Assembly (NCBI GenBank): GCA_029948255.1
Contig: JALIZF010001940.1
Span: 2,017,501 to 2,081,500, forward strand
Source of the DNA: Telmatactis stephensoni
Lineage: Eukaryota; Cnidaria; Anthozoa; Actiniaria; Isophelliidae
Direction of reading: 5' to 3'
Length of the DNA: 64,000 nucleotides
Under the pieces are notes generated by a model, which saw only the letters and a program-made list of their open reading frames with translations, searched no databases and was not told where the DNA came from. Below are positions 12,433-23,015 of this stretch, piece after piece. Position numbers and translations under genes: made by a program. Within the stretch, counting starts at the first letter, position 1, and every line of letters starts with the position of its first letter.

Positions 12433-14255
12433 ATTTACATGATACCGGAATGAATTTCGTTCCGGTATGAAATTCAGTTCCATACCATGTTTACATGTAA
12501 GGAAATATAGCCTGTAAAGCAGGTATTTATGTCCTTTTCTGTCTTTTTTCCATGCTTCCCTCGCTGAAGAGGTTTCATACCGATATGTCTGATATGAGTG
12601 TCGTACCGCGTTTACATTATACTGGTACCGAGTACTGGTTCGTTCCAGAATGAGCGTTTCGTTCCAGAATGAAAACCCGAATGAACTCATTCCGGAATGA
12701 CTCGTTCTGGAATGAAATATTACTCTGGTATCATGTAAACACAAGCATGTATACAATTTGTCTGCGCATGTCTGTGTTTTGGGCTTGAAATTCATTTGCA
12801 TATCGAATGCAAGAAATTTTATGTTGACATGGAACATTTGGCTGGCTATCTCGTTCTTCAAAATTATGTTCAACTACCGAAATACTAAGACAACTGAAAC
12901 ATGAGCAGTCTACCTAGCTACTGCTAGTGCGTTGCGGGTAATTATCCAAACTGAAGTCACTCCAGATGGGAAAATATCGCGCGTCAAAGTCAGTAGAAAG
13001 TTGTGAGAAGAACCAGAACTCCGCACTTTCGAGTAATATCGTGGGCGAAAAATTTATATGTAAGGTACGTTAAGCAGTGGAAGCCATTAACAACAAGTTA
13101 CTGTGTAGATTAGACCCGATAAGGGTATTTTAGACTCCATCGATCGTTCAATAATTAGCCATGTTTACTGGAATGTCGTACTTTTTCGCTCAAAATCCTT
13201 ACAATTCACTTTCAAAATTTTACATCTTAGACTGCGCCCCCCAGCAAATTTATTTAGTAGTTCGCTTTTTCCACGTTTCTTTCTTGCAAAACTGAGCTTT
13301 TTTAATTCAAACTCGTGGTCCCTACATGTGATCCAAAGCATTTTTGTGAACGTGTTTCCAAGCACGTTGTTTGCATGCAAATTTCAGCGATGAATTTGTT
13401 GCTCTTTTATAAAGTATAAAACGCTGCTTCATACGGCACAAACTGTATGCCTCACCATGTATAAAAATAGGTCATTAACTTCTAGATAAATGTTGTAGAT
13501 TATAAAATATAGGCTACCGAATTTAGTCAATTTTAACAAGGCTTGAACCCGGCTGTAAACATTGCTTGAAATCACATGGAGGGACCAGGAGTTTCCAGCA
13601 AGAAAGCTCTGTTTTACAAGAACGAAGCATGGAAAAAGCGTATTATTAAATAATTTTGCTGGGGGGCGCTGTCAAAGATGTAAAATTTTCAGAATGAATT
13701 GCAAGAATTTTGCACGAAAAAGTACGAGATTCCAGTAAACATGGCTAATTATTCAACAATCAATGAAGTCCAGAGTACTCTTATTGGATCCAATTCCGAT
13801 AGTACCATGTTAGCAATAACATCCATTACTAAATTTACCTTATACATGAATTTAACGCCAACATTATAACTCGAAAGTGCGGAGTTCTGGTCCTTCTCAC
13901 AACTTTCTACTGACTTTGACGCGTGATATTGTCCCATCTGGGGTGCCTTCGATCTAGATAGTTATCCACAGCGCACTAGCGGTAGGTAGACTGCTCATGT
14001 TCTAGTTGTCTCAGTATTTCGGTAGTTGAACATAATTTTGAAGAACGAGATAGCCAACCAAATATTCCGTGTCAACATAAAATTTCTTGCATTCGATATG
14101 CAAATGAATTTCAAGCCCAAAACACCGCAGACATGCGCAGACAAATTGTATACATGCTGTAAACACATACAAAGAAATATATGGCAACCGGGATGAACTC
14201 GTTCCAGAACACTATAAAAAGCTAAATCTCATTCTGGCATCATATCATGTAAACG
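12433..14255. mobile_element. Large foldback element, about 1.8 kb
   Basis: Termini TTTACATGATACCGGAATGA and the complement of ATCATGTAAAC close an element whose arms (about 12735-13380 and 13555-14170) are long imperfect inverted complements. The centre is at about 13381-13554. Near the left end are shorter nested repeats of the same terminus (TTTACATGTAA, TTTACATTATACTGG) and of GGAATGA. Open frames of 149, 71 and 62 residues inside it have no recognised domains, so I read it as non-autonomous. Confidence 0.85.
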
Positions 14256-14478
14256 GCGGCTTGGTCTCGGGATCCTTGTTAACTCCTTGACACGGTGGTC
14301 ACCAAGATAAACATTTTCTGATATAGTTCCAAGCTGGAACTGATTCAGTTTCCAATGAAACCACAATTAAAATTCGTAAATTTTGTAAGCAAATACAAAT
14401 ACAAAACGTGATGATTGTTTACGATGTCAGCTGTCATGGTAATATCACATCTGTCCAAGCAATGTAAAACGCGCGCGC

Positions 14479-14904
14479 ATGTCTCTGTACTGTGATTTAT
14501 ATATTACGCGCGCTCTGATTGGTCGAACAAGCATGTGTGATTAGAGTACACACACATAGATGGCGTCATCGAATCTTACGCGCGCTCTGATTGGTTGGAA
14601 TGTTTCGATAAATATTATATAAAACAGATAGATTCCATTTTTCCGTGCGTCTGTACTCTAATCGATGCACAGAAGACGTCAAAATGTGGTGAGAACAACA
14701 GTCATGCCCCTCGACTTCGTCTCGTGGCGTACTTTTTTGTTCTCACCACATTTTGACGTCATCTGTGCATCGATTAGAGTACAGATGCACGGAAAAATGG
14801 AATCCGATGCAAGATGTAGAGCAAGAGAAAAGCAAGCTTAGCTTCTCTTGCTTTTCGAGTGCTGTACATCTTCCAGAGTATTTATATCACAGTACAGAGA
14901 CATA
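14479..14904. mobile_element. Nested inverted-repeat element with inner MITE family 6
   Basis: The outer pair (GTCTCTGTACTGTGATTTAT at 14481 and its complement ending about 14901) encloses an inner hairpin at 14631-14804. Inner arms of about 70 bp carry CTGTACTCTAATCGATGCA, separated by about 33 bases. The inner element recurs, decayed, at 29062-29224 just upstream of a gene. The sequence GCGCGCTCTGATTGGT is repeated twice between outer and inner arms. Confidence 0.8.
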
Positions 14905-15239
14905 TAAGCCATCGTTTTATATTGCTTTTATAAAATATTTTCGATGTTTCTGTGCGAGCCATATCTCTGTCCTCTGATATAAACATGGTAGCCAGCCAAT
15001 CAGTGCGCGCGTTTTATCTCAAATATTTTATAATGTAGAAATAAAATACAATTGAAGTTTTATTTTCTTTTTTCGTTGGAGAAAGTTTGAAAATGTGCGC
15101 GCGCGTGCTGTGTGTTCTCATTAGAGAACGCGCGACACGCGTCCTTTGGCCAATCAGAGCGCACGTTATATCATAGTTATTTTATAATTCTTGAACAAAA
15201 AATTCGAAAAGTTTGCGCGCGTGCTGTGTGCAGATTTAA

Positions 15240-15421
15240 GGCCTGGACACACGGTGCAACATTTCTTGAAACATTTGCTGAAACATCGCGCGCAACACAA
15301 TGTTGCAGCGTGGGTCCACCCATTCCAATATTTCAGTTTCGCGAAACGTTACGCGCAACAGCCCGGAAGTAGGATCGAGTAGTAAATGTTTCGAGAAAAG
15401 TTGTACCGTTTATCCGGGCCT
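15240..15421. mobile_element. Small MITE with GGCCTGGACACACGGT-type ends
   Basis: Imperfect terminal inverted repeats: GGCCTGGACACACGGTGCAA on the left, and on the right the complement of GTACCGTTTATCCGGGCC. It abuts another inverted-repeat element at 15422. Confidence 0.65.
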
Positions 15422-15529
15422 TTAGAGCACGCGGGGATTGATCAGAACACGAGAGAAGTGTTAAGAGAAGCACGAGGCGGGAGTGCTCAACGCTTCTCGA
15501 GTGTTCTGATCAATCCCCAAGCGCTCTAA
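15422..15529. mobile_element. Small hairpin MITE
   Basis: Arms GGGGATTGATCAGAACAC and GTGTTCTGATCAATCCCC are perfect complements, inside a TAGAGC ... GCTCTA frame. It splits the flanking GCGTGCTGTGTGCAGATTTA, which appears on both outer sides in opposite orientation (about 15220 and 15529). Confidence 0.8.
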
Positions 15530-15660
15530 ATCTGCACACAGCACAGCGGGCAAGCTTTCTACTTCTTTTATAAAATACGTTTTCGAGCAAATTCAGTGTT
15601 CACTTACGCAGATAAAAAAAATTGAAAATTGCGTGCGTGTGCTGTGTGTGTGGGGAACTT

Positions 15661-15877
15661 GCACTAACAGGTCACGTGACCTTATCTCCCCTAAATCAAG
15701 CAGCACCGTTACGATGAATGCCAGAAATAGAAAGAGCATCTCGATATTGGTAAAAGTGCAAAGTTTCAGCTTATAAGTTGTAACACAGGAGAAATGACAG
15801 TAAATTTAAGATTGGATATTTTCTTAACATTCATTTGGAAAAACGCATGAGATGGCAAGCTCGTGCCATCCAACGAC
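15661..15877 (+). mobile_element. Foldback MITE family 1, left arm only
   Basis: Aligns with 778-980 of the full copy, from GCACTAACAGGTCACGTGAC to GCCATCCAACG, and stops at the centre of the palindrome. There the second arm is replaced by a long (GTCA)n array. Confidence 0.85.
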
Positions 15878-15879
15878 TT

Positions 15880-16066
15880 TGTCAGTCAGTCAGTCAGTCA
15901 GTCAGTCAGTCAGTCAGTCAGTCAGTCAGTCAGTCAGTCAGTCAGTCAGTCAGTCAGTCAGTCAGTCAGTCAGTCAGTCAGTCAGTCAGTCAGTCAGTCA
16001 GTCAGTCAGTCAGTCAGTCAGTCAGTCAGTCAGTCAGTCAGTCAGTCAGTCAGTCAGTCAGTCAGT
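15880..16066. repeat. Microsatellite (GTCA)n
   Basis: About 46 uninterrupted tetranucleotide units. They produce three overlapping Ser-Val-Ser-Gln frames that are not genes. Confidence 0.99.
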
Positions 16067-16101
16067 TTTTAATTTATTTTTTGACTTGACTTTTTGTTTA
16101 T

Positions 16102-17490
16102 TCACACGTATATATTAGAGTTTTTTTTACAAGTACCATTTAACAGTTTACAAATTACAAAATTATAGAAAATCTGAAACAAATAATAGACAGATATAAA
16201 CAAGAAATCACGTGCGTGGTGGCCAAAGGAGCTTAATACTTTCGAGTTGGCCACCACCATGACGAGAGAGCGTGAGTGTTCTTTTTGTCTTGGGACTAGC
16301 GCAATCTTCCCCACAAATACATTAACACTAGACTCGTATTGTGTCAAGAATTCTCTTCCTGTAACTACATAGTAACAAAAGTTTTCTATTACGCGTGTTT
16401 GAAACGGAGATAAACAGCTGTTTTCTATGCTAAAATTAATCAACGATCACCAGGTTTTTCTACTACTATTTCATAAAAGGTTGTCGGTCGAGAGACCTAA
16501 AACACGCGCGCCTAGCAAGACCGACCTGGTAGCCTGCGTTGCTGGCGGAAAAACCGCAGACCACCAGCAACGCAGGCTACCGACCTGGTAGATGCAAAAC
16601 TTAACTCACTTTTCGAATTTGGTTTTGATTTTTAACATCACGAAATGAAGTTCTTTGTTGCATAAGGGTAAAGCAAGCTTGACGTGGATGTCGTCTTGAT
16701 ATTCGTGTGGTTTTGTTTAATAAATTCTACCCATACTCCCTTTCGGGTGAGTCGCAAATGCTTTGGGTCTTTGGCCCGACAACGTTATATAGGTGTATAC
16801 ATCAAAATGAAAAACATCTGTAATCCTTTTTTCATTTCTACCGATGTACAAATACATTAGTGTTGTTTACTCAGCCTTATTAAATTTTCCAAGGGTTTGA
16901 CACAAAAGTGACTCGCCGACTTCCGAGGTGCACGTCATCACTTGCCACATACAAAAGTACCAAAGTCGAGGCTGTACGTGCATAAAGCTCAGTCATTCGT
17001 AACAAGACAAAAGTTGTAGCACGTAGTCTCGTTCTAAATCCTTTGTATGTGGCAGGTGAAGTGTATCTCGGAATTACCATTTAGAAGTCTCTCAAATTCA
17101 GTTGTCTATGGCTAACAATTTCGAGGATAAAATTGTTAAGTTTCGCAACGTTAGTCGACTACAGGTTTTTCTCTTACTTTTTGACTAAGCATTGATGAAA
17201 CAGTTTATTTAGTGCTTCGTAATTTTATGTTTTTGTTTGTTTGTTTGTTTTCAACAAGTTAATATTAATAATTTCATGCCTCTAATTCTGATATTTCAAT
17301 ATGTGGAAAATCTTTATTTATAATTTATTGGTTAGGCCAATTAATGGTGTTTTTTCTTTAGTTTAAGGTGCGAGTACGCCAGGAGAAAAAAAGGTACGCA
17401 TTCAAATTTATCCAGATTAGATGGGACGTAAACATACGACAAATGGTAGAGTGAAATGTTTAAAGGCGCTGAAACTTTCCTCTGAAACTT
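16102..17490. other. Intergenic; unassigned minus-strand open frame
   Basis: A 113-codon minus-strand open frame (16443-16102) has mixed composition but no domain I recognise, and its last third is AT-rich. I see no splice or promoter support. The rest shows no gene. Confidence 0.4.
16521..16591. repeat. Tiny hairpin flanked by 12-bp direct repeats
   Basis: CCGACCTGGTAG occurs at 16521-16532 and 16580-16591. The 47 bases between start CCTGCGTTGCTGG and end with the complement CCAGCAACGCAGG. This looks like a very short inverted-repeat insertion with a target duplication, or a template-switch product. Confidence 0.8.
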
Positions 17491-17500
17491 GCCTCAATCG

Positions 17501-17501
17501 C

Positions 17502-17545
<44 letters not shown>

Positions 17546-17943
17546 GGTTCTTCGGGGTCAAAACGCTAGGGATGATCGTCGGAAACCTCCAAAACGTACC
17601 CTAAAAATACCCAAATGCCAAAATTTTCGACCCTAAAAAATACCTAACAGCTCAAAATTAGCTACTAAGCTAAATACCATGACACTTAAATAAAGTTCAT
17701 CAATCAATCAATCAAAATACCCCTAAAAAATACCACAAAATCAAACAAAAAAACAACAAAGAAAACAAGTAAGTGAAAAAAAAATCGTCTCGTTTATTTT
17801 GTACTCCTAAAAAATATCATCTTTTCTGAAAAACCTTGGATTTTCTCTGACGACCCCTAAAAAATACCAAATCGGCGATTTCAACCCCTAAAAAATACGA
17901 CGATCATCCCTAGCACACCAATATAGGGAGTACCCTCCCCGGG
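17501..17943. mobile_element. MITE with 8-bp target duplication and G-run end
   Basis: CTCAATCG flanks both ends (17493-17500 and 17944-17951), which is a hAT-like duplication length. Inverted ends share CCCGGGG and, further in, CTAGGGATGATCGTCG with its complement at 17897-17912. The left terminal G tract is expanded to 41 G (17504-17544). The interior is rich in CCCTAAAAAATACC motifs. No transposase frame. Confidence 0.8.
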
Positions 17944-18190
17944 CTCAATCGCCGTTGCGAGACAAGTTTCACAACGCATTGCACCGTGTATTACAAACAT
18001 GGTCATTTAGCTGAAACTTCCCCGGGTCGGTTTCACGAGACGGTTTCACGAAAAGTAGGACTGCTTTCCACTTGATCCTGCAATGCAACAGAAACTTGAA
18101 AATGTTTTATGACAAAATTTCAGCATGTAACACCCCTTATGAAATTCGTGCAAGTTTCAGATAAAAGTTTCAGCGCGTAACAGCCCCTTA

Positions 18191-18484
18191 GAGGGATTTC
18201 AAAAAACCCGTGAAATAGTTTTTCGACTAATAGACACTGTTAGACCTTATTACTAGAGTGATTTTCATCGGACTGTGAAACAATTACTAATAGTCAGTGT
18301 TTAATAGTGTCTAATAGTTGTATTGCAACAAAAGAAAACAATGGGTGCAGAGTCTATTAGTGTGTATTAGCTTAGTAACTATTTCACAGTCCGATGAAAA
18401 TCACTCTATTGTTTTCTTTTGTTTTTATTAAACTATTACACACTAGCTATTAGTTTTTGTTTCAGGGTTTTTTTGAAATCACTC
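18191..18484. mobile_element. TA-flanked MITE family 7, outer copy with an insertion
   Basis: GAGGGATTTCAAAAAACCCG at the left and its near complement at the right define a 141-bp element once the inner insertion is subtracted, the same length as the intact copy at 38074-38214. The left flank is TA; the right TA has decayed to CA. Confidence 0.85.
18256..18406. mobile_element. TA-flanked MITE, inserted in the family 7 copy
   Basis: A 151-bp element with inverted ends GAGTGATTTTCATCGGACTG, flanked by TA on both sides (18254-18255 and 18407-18408). It interrupts the outer element between 18255 and 18407 and is related to it by the GAGTG terminus and the (T)TAATAG-rich interior. Confidence 0.88.
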
Positions 18485-18502
18485 CAACCCGTAAAAGATA
18501 AT

Positions 18503-18674
18503 ACCATAGTTAATAGAGGGGAATGGTTAGGAAGCCTTTTGTTACATGTCTTTGTTCTAGTCTGGATGTTGAACTGGTCTTGACCATAGTTAATAGAGGG
18601 GAATGGTTAGGAAGCCTTTTGTTACATGTCTTTGTTCTAGTCTGGATGTTGAACTGGTCTTGACCATAGTTAAT
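18503..18674 (+). repeat. Exact tandem duplication, 80 bp x 2
   Basis: ACCATAGTTAATAGAGGGGA starts at 18503 and 18583 and the two 80-bp copies are identical. A third start (ACCATAGTTAAT) at 18663 then runs into its own inverted complement. The identity implies recent duplication. Confidence 0.95.
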
Positions 18675-18761
18675 ATTAACTATGATAATACGCAGTAGTA
18701 GATTCTAAACCCATTGTTTCCAATTGTTCATTATCTATATACTAGCTACAAGTCAGTAATT

Positions 18762-18955
18762 AGGCCCCGATTACATGACGACTTTCAGCCCGAGAAAAAT
18801 GAAAGTTTATCGCGATTTAGACAAAAATCAGCCCGGGATTCTTTCTCTTTAGCAAGTACAAGTCGTCCTCCTCCCCCAGATCCTAAAATACTACCAACTT
18901 TGTACCGATCTATGAGGAATCTGACCGGGCTGAAAATCGTCATGTAATCGGTGCC
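18762..18955. mobile_element. MITE with GATTACATGACGA ends
   Basis: The left end GGCCCCGATTACATGACGAC and the right end CGTCATGTAATCGGTGCC are inverted complements for about 30 bp and continue into CTTTCAGCCCG/CGGGCTGAAAA. The 77-residue frame inside is not a gene. Confidence 0.8.
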
Positions 18956-19141
18956 TTAGTCAGCTTCCTTCTTTTCACTTCACTAATTTTATAGCCCCAC
19001 ACACTCCAAAGGATATTGTTTGCGCATCGGGTGGTCCTTTCAAGCGCTAAAATCACTCTAGCAATTTTCCATCTCCGGCATCCAACGACATGAATTAATG
19101 AGCTTTTATCAGGTATTTTTAAATTCGTAAAACAGAAAAAG

Positions 19142-19412
19142 AATTACCATAGCTGGGAAGAGCATGTTAAAATTAGCAAGACAGTGAAGTTTGAAGAAAT
19201 TAAAACCAAAACTCGCGAGAATATGAATTTTTGAAAAGTGTGAATTTGTAATATAACCTTTGCTGGTAGGCATCTCTTGCTTGTCTACCAGTGAATGTTT
19301 TCATACAAAATTTCGATTTCGGAAAATTCATATCTTCGTGAGTTTGAAAGTTACTTCATTCAAACTTCACAGTTTTACTAATTTTGACGTGCTCTTTCCA
19401 GCTATGGTAATT
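19142..19412. mobile_element. Foldback MITE
   Basis: AATTACCATAGCTGGGAAGA at the left is inverted at the right end (TCTTTCCAGCTATGGTAATT). The complementarity extends about 60 bp inward on each side before an AT-rich spacer. Confidence 0.88.
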
Positions 19413-21470
19413 GTATTCTGTACAGTGGAATTACAGTGACTTTGGAATTACATGATAAAAGTTTATTTCCGACGGTAAGAACTAGAGGGGCTAAGACAAA
19501 AGTAAAGATGTGCTTGAATTATATATGATTTTGGTTATACCAGTATATAGTATGGATATACTATATAGCTGCTTGTCCGATTAGCTCCGCTATTCCAAGC
19601 AGCTGCGCTCTTTCAAAACGAAAAATATATTTAGATATTGTAACATCAAAGTAATATATGGGCGAAATAAATAAACGAAATTGTATTTACGTTAATCCCA
19701 CTGGTGAAAACAAGAAAAAAAAATCGACCATAATTTCAAAATGCAGCACATATATTTCTATCTTATTTTCACCTGATTCCCTCTCGATAAACACATTACT
19801 GAGTTTTGCATATAATAAAAGCGGATATTTTAATAAGTGGTTCAATCAGCTGGTTAAAGTACACGATTCTCATTTTTTGTTTAATGACAGGACAACGCCG
19901 TGGTCAAACGACTGCGCATGTGCAGCACTTAGGTGATAGAACAATGAATTTGTATGGGAAAACATTTCAAAGTCAATTTATAAGAAACTCCATTAATATT
20001 TAGTCTCTATATTTGCTGTGGAAGAAGAATATGTTCCGTATAAATTATTCCTCGTTTACACCTCCAGAATCTTTTTTAGATCTTGAGATATTAAATTGTT
20101 ACGAGAATCTACTCGCTTTTATTTGTAGTACGCTAGTTACAACAACAAAATACGCTTTTCGAGCTCGCTGCCTAACGGAGATTAAATATTAACGTTTCTT
20201 AGAAACTGAACATTATCGGCCAAAAATCGTGATGTTTACAAATGCAAATTCGCTGCTCTTTCACCTAATTGCTGCTCGTGCGCAATCGTTTGACCGCGGT
20301 GTTTGACAGGACAAAACTCCACTGGCTCAAGTGCTGCCTCTCCGGCCAGGTGGAATCCCGTTGCTTCCTTTGACAATTTTCACTTTCTGGCAAGATCCAT
20401 TTATCGGCTTCTTTTTCAAATGTCATTCATACTGCTTGTCACTCTCAATTCTATTCCAAAAACCGATTGATTTCAATAAAATTAATCGTAAGTTTCGCTA
20501 CAAAGTTTAGTCAAATGTTAATTTGAATGAAAAACTCATCAATATTGCTCTTCATTTCCGCTTGAAAACAAAAAAGTACTTTTATTGTTAAAATTAAGTC
20601 TTTATTCATTCTCACTGATTCTCTCACTGATTTTCAGAGCTCGTTGGATCTCCAGTTGAAGATCAAGTTACTTGGAAACACTCTCTCTAGCCTTTCCAAA
20701 ATCAAGTTCTTGCAGTCTGACATTTCAAGTTGGTTGTTCTAACAACAACATCTGCATATCTAGATATTTAGATATTTTCACTTTGTATTCTCCAGGAGTG
20801 AGATACATGGTCGAGTGGGTGAAGTACAAAGAGAGTTTTCAGCATTGGTGAGAAGAAGTGATGCAAAACGACATGGCAAAGTCTTTGAAGTGTTGAATCA
20901 GAAAGGCAATTAAGCACAGTTCACGCAACCCTCGCTTAAACTAGACGTCAATCTATTAGCTGTGCACTCAGAAAAGAACCGAAGTTTGTTTCTGCTTGGA
21001 TCCACGCTATCCTGTTATCCAACGAGTTTGTTTTTTTCTTCGATTTAACGAAACCATTGAGTTTAATTAACAACCTCTTCAAATTGGCGTCTCTTTCTCT
21101 TGGACTCAACATTTCACTTCGTAAGAGAACATCACAAATAACCAACACTTGAAACAGTTTTTTGAGCATTGTTTGAGCACCTAGACAAGTTTATTCTTGT
21201 GAGTAAGTTCTGGAAGAAGATCACGGTAATTTGAATTACATTTCAAAATTTGCATATTATATCCACCGTTACAAGCAAGAGTTTCTATCCAGCAGAGATT
21301 ATAACAAAGTCAAACGTTTTGAAGATGGTAAATGCAAACTGGTGGTCTGATTCAAGTTAGTTGGACTTCTTTAGCTCTACCCAAGTGTGAAAGAGTCGTC
21401 TATGGAAGAAAGAAACTTCAGAAAGTAAACAGAGCATGTTTTGAGAAAAGTCCTGTTGTTGTATATTCAA
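19413..21470. other. Region upstream of the GT31 gene
   Basis: No coding gene is recognised. The last several hundred bases probably include the promoter and 5'UTR of the glycosyltransferase that starts at 21471, but no TATA box or splice pair was distinct enough to call. Confidence 0.4.
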
Positions 21471-23015
21471 ATGAAGCTTGCAAACTTTCGTTTTTTTTGC
21501 AAGAAAAGAAGACTTGGAAACATTGTCATTGTATGCGTTTCATTTTGCCTGTTACTGAATCTTTTGATCATCATATTCCATGAAACAAAATCGTCTCCCA
21601 GGTTTGGTCGTATTTTAACAAGATCCAAAGACTGGAGAATTTACACAAAGTTACGGCGACAAGTTAATTGTCCATCGAAAATTCCTCTTTTGATACTAGT
21701 ATCAAGCAACTTAGGACATTTCAATCGGCGACATTTGATCCGAAATACTTGGGGACCTGATAATTCCCTCATCCAACGTTGGCGAACTGTATTTCTGTTA
21801 ACCGAAAATGACAACGAAAAAGATAAAAAACGCGCTCTGGTCGAACAAGCAATATATGGTGATGTTATAACTGGAGACTACAAGGAATCATTTTATAATA
21901 TGGCTTTTAAAGTTGCCATGGGATTTGAATGGGCTTTGAAGTTCTGCAAGTTTGATTTCTTATTAAAAACTGATGATGACATCTTTGTCAATACTCATGG
22001 TCTTCTTAACTACTTGAACGAAACAACGACTCCAAAGAAAAAGCTTTATACAGGGAACCCAATGATTGGAAGTCCTGTTCTTCGAGAGGGTCGTTACGCA
22101 GTTAAGTACGAGACAGGAGAGGACAGAGACGACCAGTTAAATAAAACTATGTTCGCGCCCTATTGTAGTGGTGGAGGATTTTTACTCTCTGCCGACGTAG
22201 TAAGTGCTATTTTAGATTTGTACGACTTAGAGCATCCTTTGAACATAGATGACGCTTATATAGGAGAGCTTGCAGAGCGAGCGCACATAACAATGATTGT
22301 TAATAGCGAAAACTTTAAGATGTATGAAGATAGCTGCAGATACAAACCAGAGGCCTTTGTGCAACACCCTGCGAAAGATAAATGTCTACAAGAATTGCAC
22401 AGACAACATGTGAAGTACATTATGACTGGTGAATTGGAGACGCCAGCCCCTACTAAACCACCAACTCGGCTATCGACAGCACCGCTAGCAATTAAACAGT
22501 TCTTTAAATCGTCTAGTCAACCTTCTAGTATTCCAAGTAACAAATCGCTTGACAGACAATCTAGAGTTCCTGGCAATGAATCGTCTAGCAAACTATCTAG
22601 TTTTTCAGATAACAGACCGTCTGAGAGACTAGTTATTTCAAGTAAAAGTTCGTCCGACCGACCAGTTAGTGTTTCAAATAGGCCGTCTGATAGACCATCT
22701 AGTATTCCAGGTAATGAACCGTCTGACAGACCATCTAGTGTTTCAGGAATTAAACCGTCTGACAAATCATCTAGTATTTCGAGTAATGAATCGTCTAACG
22801 AACTGTTTAGTGTTCCAAGAATTAAACCGTCTGACAGACCATCTAGTGTTCCAGGAATTAAACCGTCTTCCAGACTATCCAGTGTTCCAGGTAATGAAAA
22901 GCCTGACGGACGTCCTAGTAAACAAGTTGCCGACTCATCAATGCCAAGTCGTAAATCATCTGAGAGACCCAATAGTTCAACGCGTGTCAAACCGTCTGAC
23001 AGACCATCTACGTAG
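21471..23015 (+). CDS. Beta-1,3-galactosyl/N-acetylglucosaminyltransferase (GT31)
   Basis: Golgi type II enzyme that adds a beta-1,3-linked sugar from a UDP donor to glycoprotein or glycolipid glycans. Single exon, 514 residues from the first in-frame ATG; the open frame extends ten codons upstream without an ATG, back to a TAA at 21426. A short basic cytoplasmic end is followed by a membrane anchor at about 16-36, a stem, then the GT31 catalytic domain at about 70-318. Visible motifs: RNTWG (91-95), the metal-binding DDD (168-170) in LLKTDDDIFVN, YCSGGGFLLS (231-240) and DDAYIG (260-265) in place of the usual EDVYVG. From about 324 on is an unusual lumenal tail rich in Ser, Pro and Arg/Asp, built of imperfect 12-residue (36 bp) units such as PSDRPSSVPGIK. 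Acceptor and donor sugar cannot be told from sequence alone. The antisense frame over the tail is a repeat artefact. Confidence 0.93.
   Translation: MKLANFRFFCKKRRLGNIVIVCVSFCLLLNLLIIIFHETKSSPRFGRILTRSKDWRIYTKLRRQVNCPSKIPLLILVSSNLGHFNRRHLIRNTWGPDNSLIQRWRTVFLLTENDNEKDKKRALVEQAIYGDVITGDYKESFYNMAFKVAMGFEWALKFCKFDFLLKTDDDIFVNTHGLLNYLNETTTPKKKLYTGNPMIGSPVLREGRYAVKYETGEDRDDQLNKTMFAPYCSGGGFLLSADVVSAILDLYDLEHPLNIDDAYIGELAERAHITMIVNSENFKMYEDSCRYKPEAFVQHPAKDKCLQELHRQHVKYIMTGELETPAPTKPPTRLSTAPLAIKQFFKSSSQPSSIPSNKSLDRQSRVPGNESSSKLSSFSDNRPSERLVISSKSSSDRPVSVSNRPSDRPSSIPGNEPSDRPSSVSGIKPSDKSSSISSNESSNELFSVPRIKPSDRPSSVPGIKPSSRLSSVPGNEKPDGRPSKQVADSSMPSRKSSERPNSSTRVKPSDRPST
22640..22905 (+). repeat. Coding minisatellite, 36-bp unit
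   Basis: About seven imperfect 36-bp units inside the glycosyltransferase frame, recognisable by CCGTCTGACAGACCATCTAG. Each encodes about PSDRPSSxPGxx. The unit is a multiple of three, so copy-number change would keep frame. Confidence 0.85.

Noticed and set aside
12424..12873. 149-codon minus-strand frame
   Set aside because: Lies wholly in the left arm of the large foldback element; the inverted arm has no matching frame and no domain is visible.
15835..16118. Three overlapping Val-Ser-Gln-Ser frames
   Set aside because: All come from (GTCA)n; a tetranucleotide repeat reads open in several frames.
21441..21470. Ten extra codons at the start of the glycosyltransferase
   Set aside because: They begin at TTG; the first in-frame ATG is 21471 and directly precedes the basic-plus-anchor N terminus.
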